The notes: generated by a model not told the origin, from the letters alone. 64,000 nt of DNA from Hymenobacter crusticola (GCF_002154225.1 NZ_MTSE01000006.1:62001-126000); one strand, 5' to 3'. Shown: positions 40,005 through 49,338, numbered from the stretch's first letter. Numbers and translations are program-made.

Positions 40005-41399
40005 TTAAAACTCCGCATTCTTCGGAAAGCGCGGGAAAGGAATCACGTCCCGGATGTTGCCCATGCCGGTCACGAACAACACTAGGCGCTCGAAACCTAG
40101 GCCAAAGCCAGCGTGCGGTGCCGATCCGAACCGGCGCAAATCGAGATACCACCACAGTTCCTCTTCGGGCACGTTCATCTGCTGCATGCGGGTGCGCAGC
40201 TTCTCCAAGTCTTCTTCGCGCTGCGACCCACCGATGATTTCGCCGATGCCAGGGAATAGCACGTCCATGGCACGCACCGTGCGGTTGTCATCGTTCAGCT
40301 TCATGTAGAACGCCTTGATATCCTTGGGGTAATCGGTCAGGATAACGGGCTTCTTAAAGTGCTTCTCCACCAAGTAGCGCTCATGCTCGCTCTGCAAATC
40401 GGTACCCCAATCCACGGGAAACTCAAACTTCTGCTTCGCCGTTTTTAGAATCTCGACGGCTTCGGTGTAAGTCAGGCGCTGGAACTCGTTGTCGACTACA
40501 AACTGCAAGCGGCTGAGCAGTTCCTTGTCATATTGGTCGTTGAGGAACTGAAGATCGTCGGGGCACTTCTCCAACGCGTAGCGCACCAGAGACTTCAAGA
40601 AGTCCTCGGCCAGCTCCATGTTATCCTGAAGGTCGTTGAACGCTACCTCTGGCTCAATCATCCAGAACTCGGCTAGGTGCCGGGCAGTGTTCGAGTTTTC
40701 GGCGCGGAACGTGGGCCCAAAAGTGTACACTTTACCAAGGGCGAGGGCTGCAATTTCGCCTTCTAACTGCCCCGAAACCGTAAGATTTGTCTGTTTACCA
40801 AAAAAATCTTCGGCATAATCGACGGAACCGCTCGCCGTGCGCGGCGGATGGTCGTCGGGCAGCGTTGTTACGCGAAACATTTGGCCCGCACCCTCCGCAT
40901 CGGAGCCCGTGATGATGGGCGTGTGGATATAATAAAACCCATGATCGTTGAAGTACTGATGGACGGCAAACGCCAGGGCATGACGCAGACGCAGCACCGC
41001 ACCGAAGGTGTTGGTGCGCGGACGCAGGTGCGCTATTTCGCGCAAAAATTCGAGCGAGTGACCTTTCTTTTGCAGCGGGTATTGCTCCGGATCTGCTTTA
41101 CCAAGAACCTCTATCTCAACGGCTTGCACTTCCACCGATTGTCCCTTACCTTGGGAGGCCACTAGCTGACCGCGCACTGAAACACAGGCACCCGTAGCTA
41201 CGTCTTTCAGCGTTTCTTCGGGGAATTTCTCCGCATCGGCTACGACCTGAAGATTGTGGATCGTGGAACCGTCGTTGAGGGCGATAAACTGGACGTATTT
41301 GTTACCCCTGCGGGTACGTACCCATCCCTTTACCACTACTTCACGCTCCAGCTCCTGACTCTGGAGCAGCTGTTGCACGCTCGACCTTCTGACGGACAT
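40005..41399 (-). CDS. asnS: Asparaginyl-tRNA synthetase
   Basis: A 464-residue class II aminoacyl-tRNA synthetase that charges tRNA-Asn. An N-terminal OB-fold anticodon-binding domain (about 17-100, [24 protein letters not shown]) precedes the catalytic domain with motif 2 [26 protein letters not shown] and motif 3 [16 protein letters not shown] near the C-terminus. The length and the [11 protein letters not shown] end are typical of AsnRS rather than AspRS. ATG 41399 is the start. A TACCTTTG -7 element and a 16-base palindrome lie upstream. Confidence 0.96.
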   Translation of the reverse strand: MSVRRSSVQQLLQSQELEREVVVKGWVRTRRGNKYVQFIALNDGSTIHNLQVVADAEKFPEETLKDVATGACVSVRGQLVASQGKGQSVEVQAVEIEVLGKADPEQYPLQKKGHSLEFLREIAHLRPRTNTFGAVLRLRHALAFAVHQYFNDHGFYYIHTPIITGSDAEGAGQMFRVTTLPDDHPPRTASGSVDYAEDFFGKQTNLTVSGQLEGEIAALALGKVYTFGPTFRAENSNTARHLAEFWMIEPEVAFNDLQDNMELAEDFLKSLVRYALEKCPDDLQFLNDQYDKELLSRLQFVVDNEFQRLTYTEAVEILKTAKQKFEFPVDWGTDLQSEHERYLVEKHFKKPVILTDYPKDIKAFYMKLNDDNRTVRAMDVLFPGIGEIIGGSQREEDLEKLRTRMQQMNVPEEELWWYLDLRRFGSAPHAGFGLGFERLVLFVTGMGNIRDVIPFPRFPKNAEF

Positions 41400-41404
41400 T
41401 GTAC

Positions 41405-41420
41405 TAATCTTTAAAGATTA
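41405..41420. promoter_or_regulatory. 16-base palindrome in the asnS leader
   Basis: TAATCTTTAAAGATTA is a perfect palindrome between the asnS -7 element and its start codon (41399), overlapping the presumed 5' leader. It could be an operator for asnS. Confidence 0.4.
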
Positions 41421-41432
41421 ACTTATAGAAAG

Positions 41433-41440
41433 CAAAGGTA
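41433..41440 (-). promoter_or_regulatory. Candidate -7 element of asnS
   Basis: Reads TACCTTTG on the minus strand, 33 bases before the asnS start codon. Confidence 0.45.
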
Positions 41441-41522
41441 GGAGTTTTAAAAAGCCAAGGAACATAGAAATTACCCTACATTTTGACTAACTTTTTTATC
41501 CCAACTGAAGTACAGGAAAAGC

Positions 41523-41530
41523 TATCTTTG
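41523..41530 (+). promoter_or_regulatory. Candidate -7 element of rpoN
   Basis: TATCTTTG matches TAnnTTTG and lies 46 bases before the rpoN start codon. It faces away from the asnS element in the shared 177-base intergenic region. Confidence 0.42.
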
Positions 41531-41576
41531 AGCTATTGCCGTTTCATCCTGGCGAGATTATAGGCGTTTTTTAGTT

Positions 41577-43142
41577 ATGCAACGACTTGACATGAAGCAG
41601 CTTCTCTCGCAGAAGCTGTCTCCCCAACAGATACAATTTATTAAGCTGCTCCAAATTCCGACGGCAGAATTAGAGACGCGTATCAAGGAAGAATTAGAGT
41701 TGAACCCGGCGCTGGAAGAAGGCGACGAGAACGATGACCTGGACGAGCAAGACCGGGATGATTCGGACGATGATGACTATGATGATCCGGACTCGGAGTT
41801 TGATAACGATGATAACACGCTCGACGAAGACTTCGACGACCGGGGCGAAGAGCAACCGGAAGTAGACCTGTCGAAGGATGACGAGCGGGCCGATACCAAA
41901 GAGAGCGATGATCTTGACCTAGGTGACTATATCAACGACGATGAAATAGCGGGCTACAAGATGCAGGGGGACGGCCCCGGCGACTCCGACGACGACCGCG
42001 AGATGCCGCTGGCCGATACGGGGGGCTCGCTCACCGACATCCTCATGGATCAGCTGAGCTTTGCGGGCCTGGATGATAAGCAAGCTGCTATCGGTCGCCA
42101 GCTGATCGGCTCCATCGACAACGATGGCTATATCCGGCGCGACTTATCGGCTATTGCCAACGACCTAGCTTTTTCGCAGAACATTGAGGCTGCTTCGGGC
42201 GAAATTGAGGGCGTATTACACGTTATCCAGAGCTTCGACCCAGCCGGCATTGGGGCCCGCGACCTGCGCGAGTGCTTGCTGCTACAACTGGAGCGCCGCC
42301 CACAGGACGACGTAACGGAAGCCGCCGAGCGCATTCTGTTGGAGTGCTACGATGAATTTACGAAGAAGCACTACCCGCGTATTCAGCAAAAGCTAGACCT
42401 GGAGGATGATGAACTGAAGGAAGCCATTGCCTTGATCCTCAAGCTCAATCCTAAGCCCGGCGGCACTGGCCCGGTAGGTATGGGCAAGGTGCAGTACATC
42501 ATCCCTGACTTTATCCTGAGCAACGATAACGGCGTGCTCAACCTGACGCTGAACTCGCGCAACGCGCCCGACCTGCGGGTAGCGCCGGCCTACACCGAAA
42601 TGTTCCAGGCCTACGACAAAGCGGCCAAAAAGGACAAGAAGATGAAGGAGGCCGTGACGTTTGTGAAGCAGAAGCTCGACGCGGCGCGCTGGTTTATCGA
42701 CGCCATCCGGCAACGGCAACAAACGCTACTGCGCACCATGGATGCCATCGTGCGCTACCAGCGCGACTTCTTCCTGGAAGGCGACGAAAGCAAGCTCCGC
42801 CCGATGATCTTGAAGGATATTGCCCAGGAAATCAGCATGGATATCTCGACCGTGAGCCGGGTAGCCAACAGCAAATCGGTGCAAACGGAGTTTGGGATTT
42901 ATCCATTGAAGTATTTCTTCTCCGAGGGTATTGCTACGGATTCGGGCGAGGACGCTTCCTCCCGCGAGGTGAAGCACATCCTGAAGGAAATCATCGACGG
43001 GGAAAGCAAAGCTAGGCCCCTTTCCGATGACAAATTGGAGAAGATGCTGAACGCCCGCGGTTACAACATTGCCCGTCGTACCGTGGCAAAATACCGGGAA
43101 CAGTTGAATATTCCGGTAGCCCGACTTCGACGCGAACTGTAG
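41577..43142 (+). CDS. rpoN: RNA polymerase sigma-54 factor with a long acidic insertion
   Basis: A 521-residue sigma-54. Region I (residues 1-45, LLSQKLSPQQIQFIKLLQIP) is intact, as are the core-binding domain (about 150-340) and the C-terminal DNA-binding domain with the RpoN box ARRTVAKYREQLNIP. Between them lies an unusually long region II (about 48-143) in which about half of the residues from 51 to 140 are Asp or Glu. Sigma-54 needs an AAA+ activator to melt promoters; none is in the window. The gene is followed by an 18-base terminator stem. Confidence 0.95.
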   Translation: MQRLDMKQLLSQKLSPQQIQFIKLLQIPTAELETRIKEELELNPALEEGDENDDLDEQDRDDSDDDDYDDPDSEFDNDDNTLDEDFDDRGEEQPEVDLSKDDERADTKESDDLDLGDYINDDEIAGYKMQGDGPGDSDDDREMPLADTGGSLTDILMDQLSFAGLDDKQAAIGRQLIGSIDNDGYIRRDLSAIANDLAFSQNIEAASGEIEGVLHVIQSFDPAGIGARDLRECLLLQLERRPQDDVTEAAERILLECYDEFTKKHYPRIQQKLDLEDDELKEAIALILKLNPKPGGTGPVGMGKVQYIIPDFILSNDNGVLNLTLNSRNAPDLRVAPAYTEMFQAYDKAAKKDKKMKEAVTFVKQKLDAARWFIDAIRQRQQTLLRTMDAIVRYQRDFFLEGDESKLRPMILKDIAQEISMDISTVSRVANSKSVQTEFGIYPLKYFFSEGIATDSGEDASSREVKHILKEIIDGESKARPLSDDKLEKMLNARGYNIARRTVAKYREQLNIPVARLRREL

Positions 43143-43442
43143 TTTATCAAACGCAGCTTACACAATAGAAAGCTAGCTTCTATTCCCTGGCACCTAGGAC
43201 GCGAGGAATAGAAGCTAGCTTTTTCGTCAGTAGAGGCAAAGCTTATTATCGTCCAGCTTCCACAAGAGCTACAACTATTCTACTCTAAGCACTCAATAAG
43301 ATTGTATCAAATAGAGACTTGTAGGATTTAAGTTATTAAATTTGTAAAGATTCATTGTCATTTTTAGCTCTCACTTCGCTGCGGCGAATCACGTTACGCC
43401 TAGGGTCCTATCTTTACCAGCCTCTTATTTCCTGCTTCCTCT
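43143..43442 (+). other. 300-base gap after rpoN
   Basis: Contains the rpoN terminator: perfect 18-base arms (43169-43186 / 43205-43222) rich in CTAGC, followed by T residues. The remainder (43223-43442) is AT-rich with no gene and should hold the promoter of the next gene; no clear motif seen. Confidence 0.6.
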
Positions 43443-44075
43443 GTGTCTCGCCCGCTAGCGACAGCCTTATCCGCGGCTTTTCATCCGCTACTAGTTCCCT
43501 CATATCTATTCTATATCATTTGCTACCAGCTACCAGGGGTGATTTTGCGGCCCCTCATGCCCGACCGGTGGGTCGTGCTGGCCGTTGTTTTTGTCTTTAC
43601 TTTCCTATTGCCTTCGTTGCTAACAACGGCCCTGCATTGGTTCGGTCAAGTGGAGTCCCTAATGTTGCCTGACCGCCAGCATCGGCCACTGCCCTTTCTA
43701 CTAACCACCATTTGTTTTGCGGCCGCTACGTTTTTGTTTCAACGGGAGCGGCACGCCTTCGACCCGCTGCTAACGCACATGATGGCGGGCATGACTGTGG
43801 CCGTTCTGCTCACCTTTCTTATCTCGCTGCACTGGAAGATCAGTGCTCACAGCGTGGGGGTAGGCGGGGCCGCAGGTTTCCTATCCGTACTGCAAATGAG
43901 CGCGCTATCAGGTGAGTCGGGGGTCTGGTGGCTGGTCAGCATGATTTTGCTCACGGGCGCCGTGATGAGTGCTAGACTAGCTTTAAATGCCCACACCTCA
44001 GCACAGGTGTGGGCTGGTCTTAGCCTCGGCATAAGCGTTGTAATTGGCTTTGGCCTTGGTCTGACGCTTGGCTAG
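43443..44075 (+). CDS. PAP2-like integral membrane protein
   Basis: A 210-residue protein with about six hydrophobic segments. SAHSVGVGG (about residues 138-146) and LNAHTSAQVWAGL (about 184-196) occur where the PAP2 superfamily has its phosphatase motifs, but the Arg/Lys of motif 1 is not clear, so catalysis is doubtful. Related proteins are annotated as phosphatase-like in Bacteroidota. The start is a GTG; no good ATG exists. The stop codon TAG (44073-44075) overlaps that of kmo: the four bases CTAG at 44072-44075 serve as both stops. Confidence 0.65.
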   Translation: MSRPLATALSAAFHPLLVPSYLFYIICYQLPGVILRPLMPDRWVVLAVVFVFTFLLPSLLTTALHWFGQVESLMLPDRQHRPLPFLLTTICFAAATFLFQRERHAFDPLLTHMMAGMTVAVLLTFLISLHWKISAHSVGVGGAAGFLSVLQMSALSGESGVWWLVSMILLTGAVMSARLALNAHTSAQVWAGLSLGISVVIGFGLGLTLG

Positions 44076-45469
44076 TACGCTAGGTTGGCTAGCTCTTGCT
44101 GCACTAAGGCCTGCACTGCCGGCTGATCGTAATCGGCTTCGCTTTGGATATGTGGCATCAGGCGTTGCATCACTTGCTCCTGTCGCTGCCCGTTCGCCCA
44201 AGCATCTGCGTACGGTGTGCTCGAAAAGGTAACCTGCGTATAGAGCGGCACCCACTGATCAGGATATTGCGCCGAAATTTTGCTTTCGATTTTTTTGCGC
44301 AGCAAAAAGCGTGGGTCAGCTACCCGGTCGCGCATCTCCTCAAAGTTGTACACGGCTAGGTCAGCCATGGCATCAGCATTGGGCTTGCGCAAGCGCTGAA
44401 ACTCCGCAAATACGGTGTGCCAGTCGCTGCCATGCTGATCGAGCAAATCGTCGAGCACCGAGCAGTCTTCGAAGCCGGCGTTCATGCCTTGCCCATAAAA
44501 CGGAACAATGGCGTGGGAGGCATCGCCGAGCAGCAGTACCTCATCGGCTACCGACCACGGATAGCAGCGAATAGTTACTAGAGAGCTAGTTGGATTCTGA
44601 AAAAAGTCTTCTTCCAGCGCTGGCATCAAGGGCAACGCATCGGGAAAAACCTGGGCGAAGAAGGCTTGCACCTGCGCGCCCGTTTGTAGGGTAGCAAACG
44701 AGTGCTCCCCTTCGTAGGGAAAGAACAGCGTGCAGTTGAAGGAGCCATCGAGGTTGGGCAACGCAATCATCATATACTGCCCCCTAGGCCAGATGTGCAG
44801 CGCATTTTTCTCCAACCGCCACGTGCCGTTGGCCCCCGCTTCAATCGTCAATTCTTTGTAACCGTAGTTGAGGTACTGCTGCGAGTAGTCGAACCGATCC
44901 GTTTTCTGCATGGCACTGCGCACGGCAGAATATGCCCCATCCACCCCAAACAAATGGCGGAAGGAGCGCGTTTGCTCCTGCCCCGTTAGGGTATCGCGCA
45001 GCACGAGGTGCCGGTTAGGCAAATCAACGAACTGGCATTTTTGGTTGAAGTGCAGGCTAATGTGGGAGTTAACTTCGGCTAGATCTAGCAGCGCCCGGTT
45101 TAGCCCGTCGCGCGAGACGGAGTAGATAGCCTGATTTTCGCGGCCATACGGCTGGTACGTAAGCCGGCCTTGCTGATCGTGCATGATGCGCTGGTACATC
45201 GGAATGGCAACGGGCTGAATCTGCTCACTAATCCCGACTCCTTCTAAGGCCCGCCAGCCGCGGTCAGACAAAGCTAGGTTGATGGAACGCCCTTCCGTGC
45301 TTTTGCTGAGTTGCCGCGGGTCGGCGCGCCGGTCGTAGATCTCGACAGGATAGCCGCGCCGAGCTAGGTATAAAGCTGCCAACGTGCCCACCAAACCGCC
45401 GCCCATCACGGTAAGTGGTTCAGGTTGGGAAGGGAATACAGATTCGGGAAATGCGGAGAGAGAGGACAT
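44072..45469 (-). CDS. kmo: Kynurenine 3-monooxygenase
   Basis: A 465-residue FAD/NADPH hydroxylase that converts L-kynurenine to 3-hydroxykynurenine in tryptophan breakdown. The FAD-binding motif GGGLVGTLAALYLARRG (about residues 23-39), the LFGVDGAYSAVRSAM stretch and LLGDASHAIVPFYGQGMNAGFEDC (about 304-327) are characteristic; the length agrees with KMO. kynU and haaO, the next two steps, are 2 kb away on the same strand with alkB and a membrane protein between. It converges with the PAP2-like gene through a shared CTAG stop. Confidence 0.92.
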   Translation of the reverse strand: MSSLSAFPESVFPSQPEPLTVMGGGLVGTLAALYLARRGYPVEIYDRRADPRQLSKSTEGRSINLALSDRGWRALEGVGISEQIQPVAIPMYQRIMHDQQGRLTYQPYGRENQAIYSVSRDGLNRALLDLAEVNSHISLHFNQKCQFVDLPNRHLVLRDTLTGQEQTRSFRHLFGVDGAYSAVRSAMQKTDRFDYSQQYLNYGYKELTIEAGANGTWRLEKNALHIWPRGQYMMIALPNLDGSFNCTLFFPYEGEHSFATLQTGAQVQAFFAQVFPDALPLMPALEEDFFQNPTSSLVTIRCYPWSVADEVLLLGDASHAIVPFYGQGMNAGFEDCSVLDDLLDQHGSDWHTVFAEFQRLRKPNADAMADLAVYNFEEMRDRVADPRFLLRKKIESKISAQYPDQWVPLYTQVTFSSTPYADAWANGQRQEQVMQRLMPHIQSEADYDQPAVQALVQQELANLAY

Positions 45470-45986
45470 AAGGAAGTTGAATCAGGACGAAAGGCAGAAA
45501 AAGAGCGCAAAATGGCTTATATGGCTACTAAACACATTTTGTTGAACTGGCAAAAGGTTGAGTTGATCAGGAAAGGAACCTAGGTTGGTCGGATTAGGCA
45601 CCCGGTATAAAAATTGGAAGCCTAAGTTTGTCACTATAGAATGAAAGTATTGAATAAAGTAAACGCCATGATCCAGTCTCGCCTCGCAACTGCCACCCAC
45701 CTCTGCAAGAAACTCATGCGTCCTCGAAGAATCAGCATTCGCCGCAGCAAGCAGGCACCACGTGCTGCGTTACTTTCTGTTGTTACAAGCTTAGTTCCTA
45801 CCCCGCATCCGTTCGCCGTAGCGGCATGCCTACCCTTCAATGCTACGTTGCTGCGCATCGGCGACTACTTGCTTGGTGAGCCGGATTGCCCCTCGCTGTA
45901 TGGCCACCCCGGAATCCGCTACTAGCTCGCAGTAGAAGCAAGCAAACAGTCATGGGCCGATTATAAAAGTCACTTGACGGTTCGTT
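45470..45986. other. 517-base gap between kmo and alkB
   Basis: Contains a 94-codon plus-strand frame from ATG 45641 to 45925, basic and Arg-rich at the start, with no recognisable domain and no clear promoter; I do not call it a gene. One ACCTAGGT palindrome is at 45578-45585. Upstream control of kmo must lie here. Confidence 0.4.
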
Positions 45987-46589
45987 TTAGTAGCTCGTAA
46001 GAACGCGGCGGAAGGTCAAGTTAAGACGCGGCGCTACAGATACGGCCGTTTTGGGTATAGCATGCAGCCAATGTTGCTGCGTAGTTCCCTGCATGAGCAA
46101 CAAGCTCCCATTGGTGAGCGCCAAAGTTACGGCCGAATGATTTGTATGCCGCGGATCGCGTGGCTTCAGCCGAAAATTACGCGTTGCTCCTAAACTAATG
46201 GAAGCAATAACTGGAGCCAGACCTAACTCCGGTTCATCATCGGCGTGCCAGCCCATGCTATCCTGCCCGTAGCGGTACAAGTTGAGCAATACGCTATTGA
46301 AATTGCACCCTGCGGCGGCTTGTGCCTGCTCCCGCAAACGCAGCAAAGCAGGCGTCCACGCCTGCGGGGTAAGCGCTAACCTAGAATACTGATAGCGCGC
46401 CGCTGGGTCGCCGTGCCAAGAAGTAAGCCGCGGTTGCATCACTTCTTTTCCAAAAAGCTTAATCGGCTCCTGCCGCCACGGAATCGTTTCTGTCAACTCC
46501 GTGAGCAAGCTACGAGACTCCGCCGGACTCAAGAACTCTGGGTCGAGCAATACTTCCGCATCAGGTAATGGCAAAAGAGTAAGCGCCAT
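45987..46589 (-). CDS. alkB: AlkB-type 2-oxoglutarate/Fe(II) dioxygenase
   Basis: A 200-residue protein of the AlkB family, which removes methyl groups from damaged bases in DNA or RNA by oxidative demethylation. The Fe(II) ligands are visible in WHADDEPELG (His and Asp) and HWLHAIPK (His), and the 2-oxoglutarate-binding Arg residues in RLNLTFRRVL. LTNGSLLLMQGTTQQHWLHAI is a family hallmark. It lies between kmo and kynU, which is unlikely to be functional linkage; the gap to the next gene is 129 bases. Specific substrate not known. Confidence 0.9.
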   Translation of the reverse strand: MALTLLPLPDAEVLLDPEFLSPAESRSLLTELTETIPWRQEPIKLFGKEVMQPRLTSWHGDPAARYQYSRLALTPQAWTPALLRLREQAQAAAGCNFNSVLLNLYRYGQDSMGWHADDEPELGLAPVIASISLGATRNFRLKPRDPRHTNHSAVTLALTNGSLLLMQGTTQQHWLHAIPKTAVSVAPRLNLTFRRVLTSY

Positions 46590-46718
46590 TGATGGAGTGA
46601 AGGCGAAAGAGTGAGTGTAAGCCTGTTAGCCCAAAGCTAGCAATGAATGATAAGCTAGGTTCAGAACGCGCGTAGCTTAATTTGAATCTCGGAGCAAGCC
46701 AAGCCTCTAACGCTCGAA

Positions 46719-47360
46719 TTAATGCACGAAATATTGGGCTACTAGTGTCATCAGTCCGAGCTGCAATGCGAAGCACACCACAAACGGAATCAGCCAGTTG
46801 CGCGACTGATACGTGTGCGTACGCACGTAACGTGGCCAGAACCAGAAGATATAAACGACAATTGCCGGCAGATTGAACACGCTCAGCATCCACCTGCTTA
46901 AGCCATAGTGTTGCATAAACCAGTTGAGCAGGAGCATGCCCCCTACAAAGTAGAGCAACATAAACATAACTAGTCGCACGATAGCGCCTGAACGCCCCAA
47001 CTGTCGCAAATTAAGCCCTAACAATACACCCCCGGCCAGCATAGAAAACAGAACGGAGAACCAGGTAATTGTAACGGGCGAGTACAAGCGCGGGCTCGTT
47101 TCCTCCGCTTCTACGACGTCGTTAGTTTCGTGCATACCGAGGCGCTGGTCTTCGGCATCTAGCTGCACTTGCTGCGCACGAATGCCAACCTCCAGCACTG
47201 GGCGGAGCGCCGTTTCGTCGGGATGGGGTTTGCCCCGGCGCGCCAATTCATCTAACGCCGCCAGTACCGCGTCGTCGCGGTATTCGGCTCGTCCGGTTAC
47301 GTACCGTTGCAGTTCAGCATCGGTTTTGAGCGCCATTTTTGCCGCATATTCTTCGGCCAT
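46719..47360 (-). CDS. Hypothetical four-helix membrane protein
   Basis: A 213-residue protein with a soluble acidic N-terminus (about 1-88) followed by four membrane helices (about 94-115, 128-148, 160-175, 188-212). The N-terminus contains YVTGRAEYRDDAVLAALDELARRGKP, a short helical pattern seen at the start of several Bacteroidota proteins of unknown function. No catalytic motif is recognised. It precedes alkB on the same strand by 129 bases and follows kynU by 85. Confidence 0.65.
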   Translation of the reverse strand: MAEEYAAKMALKTDAELQRYVTGRAEYRDDAVLAALDELARRGKPHPDETALRPVLEVGIRAQQVQLDAEDQRLGMHETNDVVEAEETSPRLYSPVTITWFSVLFSMLAGGVLLGLNLRQLGRSGAIVRLVMFMLLYFVGGMLLLNWFMQHYGLSRWMLSVFNLPAIVVYIFWFWPRYVRTHTYQSRNWLIPFVVCFALQLGLMTLVAQYFVH

Positions 47361-47445
47361 ATGAGTAGTTAGCGAACTAACAATTGAGTGAACACGATGG
47401 TGTTTACGTAAAACTCCAATAAAGCTCTGATAATTCAGTGTGTAA

Positions 47446-48726
47446 CTATTCGGCCTTTGCCCACGCAGCTAGCACCTCCCCCGTTCGCTGCACATCTCGG
47501 TACGAATTGTACAACGGCACTGGCGCTAACCGAATCACGTTAGGCTCACGCCAGTCGCCCACGATGCCCGCGGCAGCTAGGTGGTCGAAAAGTTGACGCC
47601 CATTTTGATGTACCAGCAAGGAGAGCTGGCAGCCGCGTGCCGCCGGCTCCGAGGGCGTAATAATCTCTAGCTGCGTCGCTGGGAGCTGCAAACGCCGAAT
47701 CAGAAACTCCAAGTAAGCCGTGAGCTGCTCGCTCTTCCGTCGGAGCGCGCTCATTCCGCCCGCTTCATCTACCAGCGCCAAAGAGGCCTGGTGTATTGCC
47801 ATCGGAAAAATCTGGCCGTTGGCGAGCTGCCAGCCGGCCGCGCCAGGCATGGGCTTGAAGCCCTTCTTCATCTGAAACCGCTCCTTGGCATCGTGCCCCC
47901 ACCAGCCAGCTAGGCGCGGCAAGTCGAACTGATACGCAAACCGCTCGTGCACAAACGCCCCCGAGGTGCCGCCCGGACCGGAATTCAAGTACTTATATGT
48001 ACACCAGCAGGCAAAATCCACGTCCCAATCGTGCAAGTGCATTTCGATGTTGCCGGCTGCGTGTGCTAGGTCGAAGCCCACGGTTGCGCCCACAGCATGG
48101 CCCGCACGGGTAATTGCAGCCATATCGAACACTTGCCCGGTGTAATAGTTGATACCGCCTAGCAGTACCGTTGCCAGCGAATCTCCTAGCTCCTGAATTT
48201 TGGCTTCAATATCTTCTGTGCGCAGCGTGTGCTCGCCCGGCCGTGGCAGCAGTTCTACGATAGCCTCATCGGGGGCAAAACCGTGTAGCTTCACCTGCGA
48301 TTCCAAGGCATATTGATCAGATGGGAAAGCCCCGCCTTCCATTAGCACCTTATAGCGCGTGGCTGTGGGTCGGTAGAAGGAAATCAGCAACAAATGCAGA
48401 TTGGTAGTCAGATTATTCATCACAACCACTTCCAACGGTTTGGCCCCAACTACTCGAGCCGCCGCAGGGGCCAGCATCTCGTGATAGTGCATCCAAGGTG
48501 ACGCGCCATGAAAGTGCCCTTCTACGGCGCGCTGCTCCCACGCCTGAAACTCCTGCTCGACAGCCGCCCGCGCCGTTTTGGGGAGCAGCCCAAGCGAGTT
48601 ACCACATAAGTAGATACTTTCGCTACCATCTGGGGCAGGCGGAATGTGGAACCGGTCACGGAAGTCGCGTAGCGGATCTTGAGCGTCGAGGGAGGCGGCG
48701 AAATCGGGGGTGGGTTCGAAAGTCAT
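47446..48726 (-). CDS. kynU: Kynureninase
   Basis: A 426-residue PLP enzyme that cleaves 3-hydroxykynurenine to 3-hydroxyanthranilate and alanine. Fold type I features are visible: EVVVMNNLTTNLHLLLISFYRP near residue 100, DLAHAAGNIEMHLHDWDVDFACWCTYKYLNSGPGG (about 217-250) containing the PLP-binding Lys in TYKY, and the SEPAARGCQLSL region near the C-terminus. ATG 48726 gives MTFEPTPDF; a longer frame to 48786 is unlikely. It lies 81 bases after haaO and is likely co-transcribed. Confidence 0.94.
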   Translation of the reverse strand: MTFEPTPDFAASLDAQDPLRDFRDRFHIPPAPDGSESIYLCGNSLGLLPKTARAAVEQEFQAWEQRAVEGHFHGASPWMHYHEMLAPAAARVVGAKPLEVVVMNNLTTNLHLLLISFYRPTATRYKVLMEGGAFPSDQYALESQVKLHGFAPDEAIVELLPRPGEHTLRTEDIEAKIQELGDSLATVLLGGINYYTGQVFDMAAITRAGHAVGATVGFDLAHAAGNIEMHLHDWDVDFACWCTYKYLNSGPGGTSGAFVHERFAYQFDLPRLAGWWGHDAKERFQMKKGFKPMPGAAGWQLANGQIFPMAIHQASLALVDEAGGMSALRRKSEQLTAYLEFLIRRLQLPATQLEIITPSEPAARGCQLSLLVHQNGRQLFDHLAAAGIVGDWREPNVIRLAPVPLYNSYRDVQRTGEVLAAWAKAE

Positions 48727-48807
48727 CGGCAGTAAAGATAGGCAGCTAGGTGGAGCCTTACTGCATCTTTGAGCTGTTGGAGCCAATGAGGTAGCGTGTC
48801 CCCTGCT

Positions 48808-49338
48808 TTAGGAAGCAACAGGCGCAGGCGGCGCCATCACCGTACCACAATTCTGACAAGTCCGTTTTTCCTCCGATTGCCAGAATCGGTTCATGATCGG
48901 CGGGAGTTGCTGCACGATATCCGTAATCTCGGCGTACTCCTCGTAGAGCTTATGACCGCAATTTTCACAAAACCACAAAAAACCGTCCTTCTCTCCCGGC
49001 TGCCGATAACGCTCCAATACTAAGCCAATAGTACCCGCTGGTCGCCTAGGCGAATGAGGTACACCGCCAGGCAGCAGAAACATTTCTCCCTCTCGAATTG
49101 GAATATCTATGGGCTGACCATCTTCGATGATCTTTACCACAATATCTCCCTCTACTTGCAGGAATAATTCTTCTCCTTCATCATAGTGGTAGTCTTTGCG
49201 AGTATTAGGCCCACCAACTACCATCACAATAAAGTCTTTGTTGTCTTTGAAAACTTGCTGATTGCCAACAGGTGGCTTCAACAAGTGCCGGTGTTCATCA
49301 ATCCACTGCTTGAAATTGAATGGGCGAGTAATAGCCAT
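48808..49338 (-). CDS. haaO: 3-Hydroxyanthranilate 3,4-dioxygenase
   Basis: A 176-residue Fe(II) cupin dioxygenase that opens 3-hydroxyanthranilate to 2-amino-3-carboxymuconate semialdehyde, which cyclises to quinolinate for NAD synthesis. The metal ligands are in RKDYHYDEGEELFLQ (His, Glu) and LPGGVPHSPRR (His). The C-terminal rubredoxin-like site CENC...CQNC (about 136-166), typical of the bacterial enzyme, is present. haaO leads kynU on the same strand; earlier steps (tryptophan dioxygenase, kynurenine formamidase) are not in the window. Confidence 0.94.
   Translation of the reverse strand: MAITRPFNFKQWIDEHRHLLKPPVGNQQVFKDNKDFIVMVVGGPNTRKDYHYDEGEELFLQVEGDIVVKIIEDGQPIDIPIREGEMFLLPGGVPHSPRRPAGTIGLVLERYRQPGEKDGFLWFCENCGHKLYEEYAEITDIVQQLPPIMNRFWQSEEKRTCQNCGTVMAPPAPVAS

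Noticed and set aside
45641..45925. 94-codon plus-strand frame between kmo and alkB
   Set aside because: No family, no promoter and no operon partner; kept as a low-interest note only.
45987..46589. AlkB as part of tryptophan breakdown
   Set aside because: AlkB acts on nucleic acid; position between kmo and kynU is most simply chance or transcription-unit convenience.
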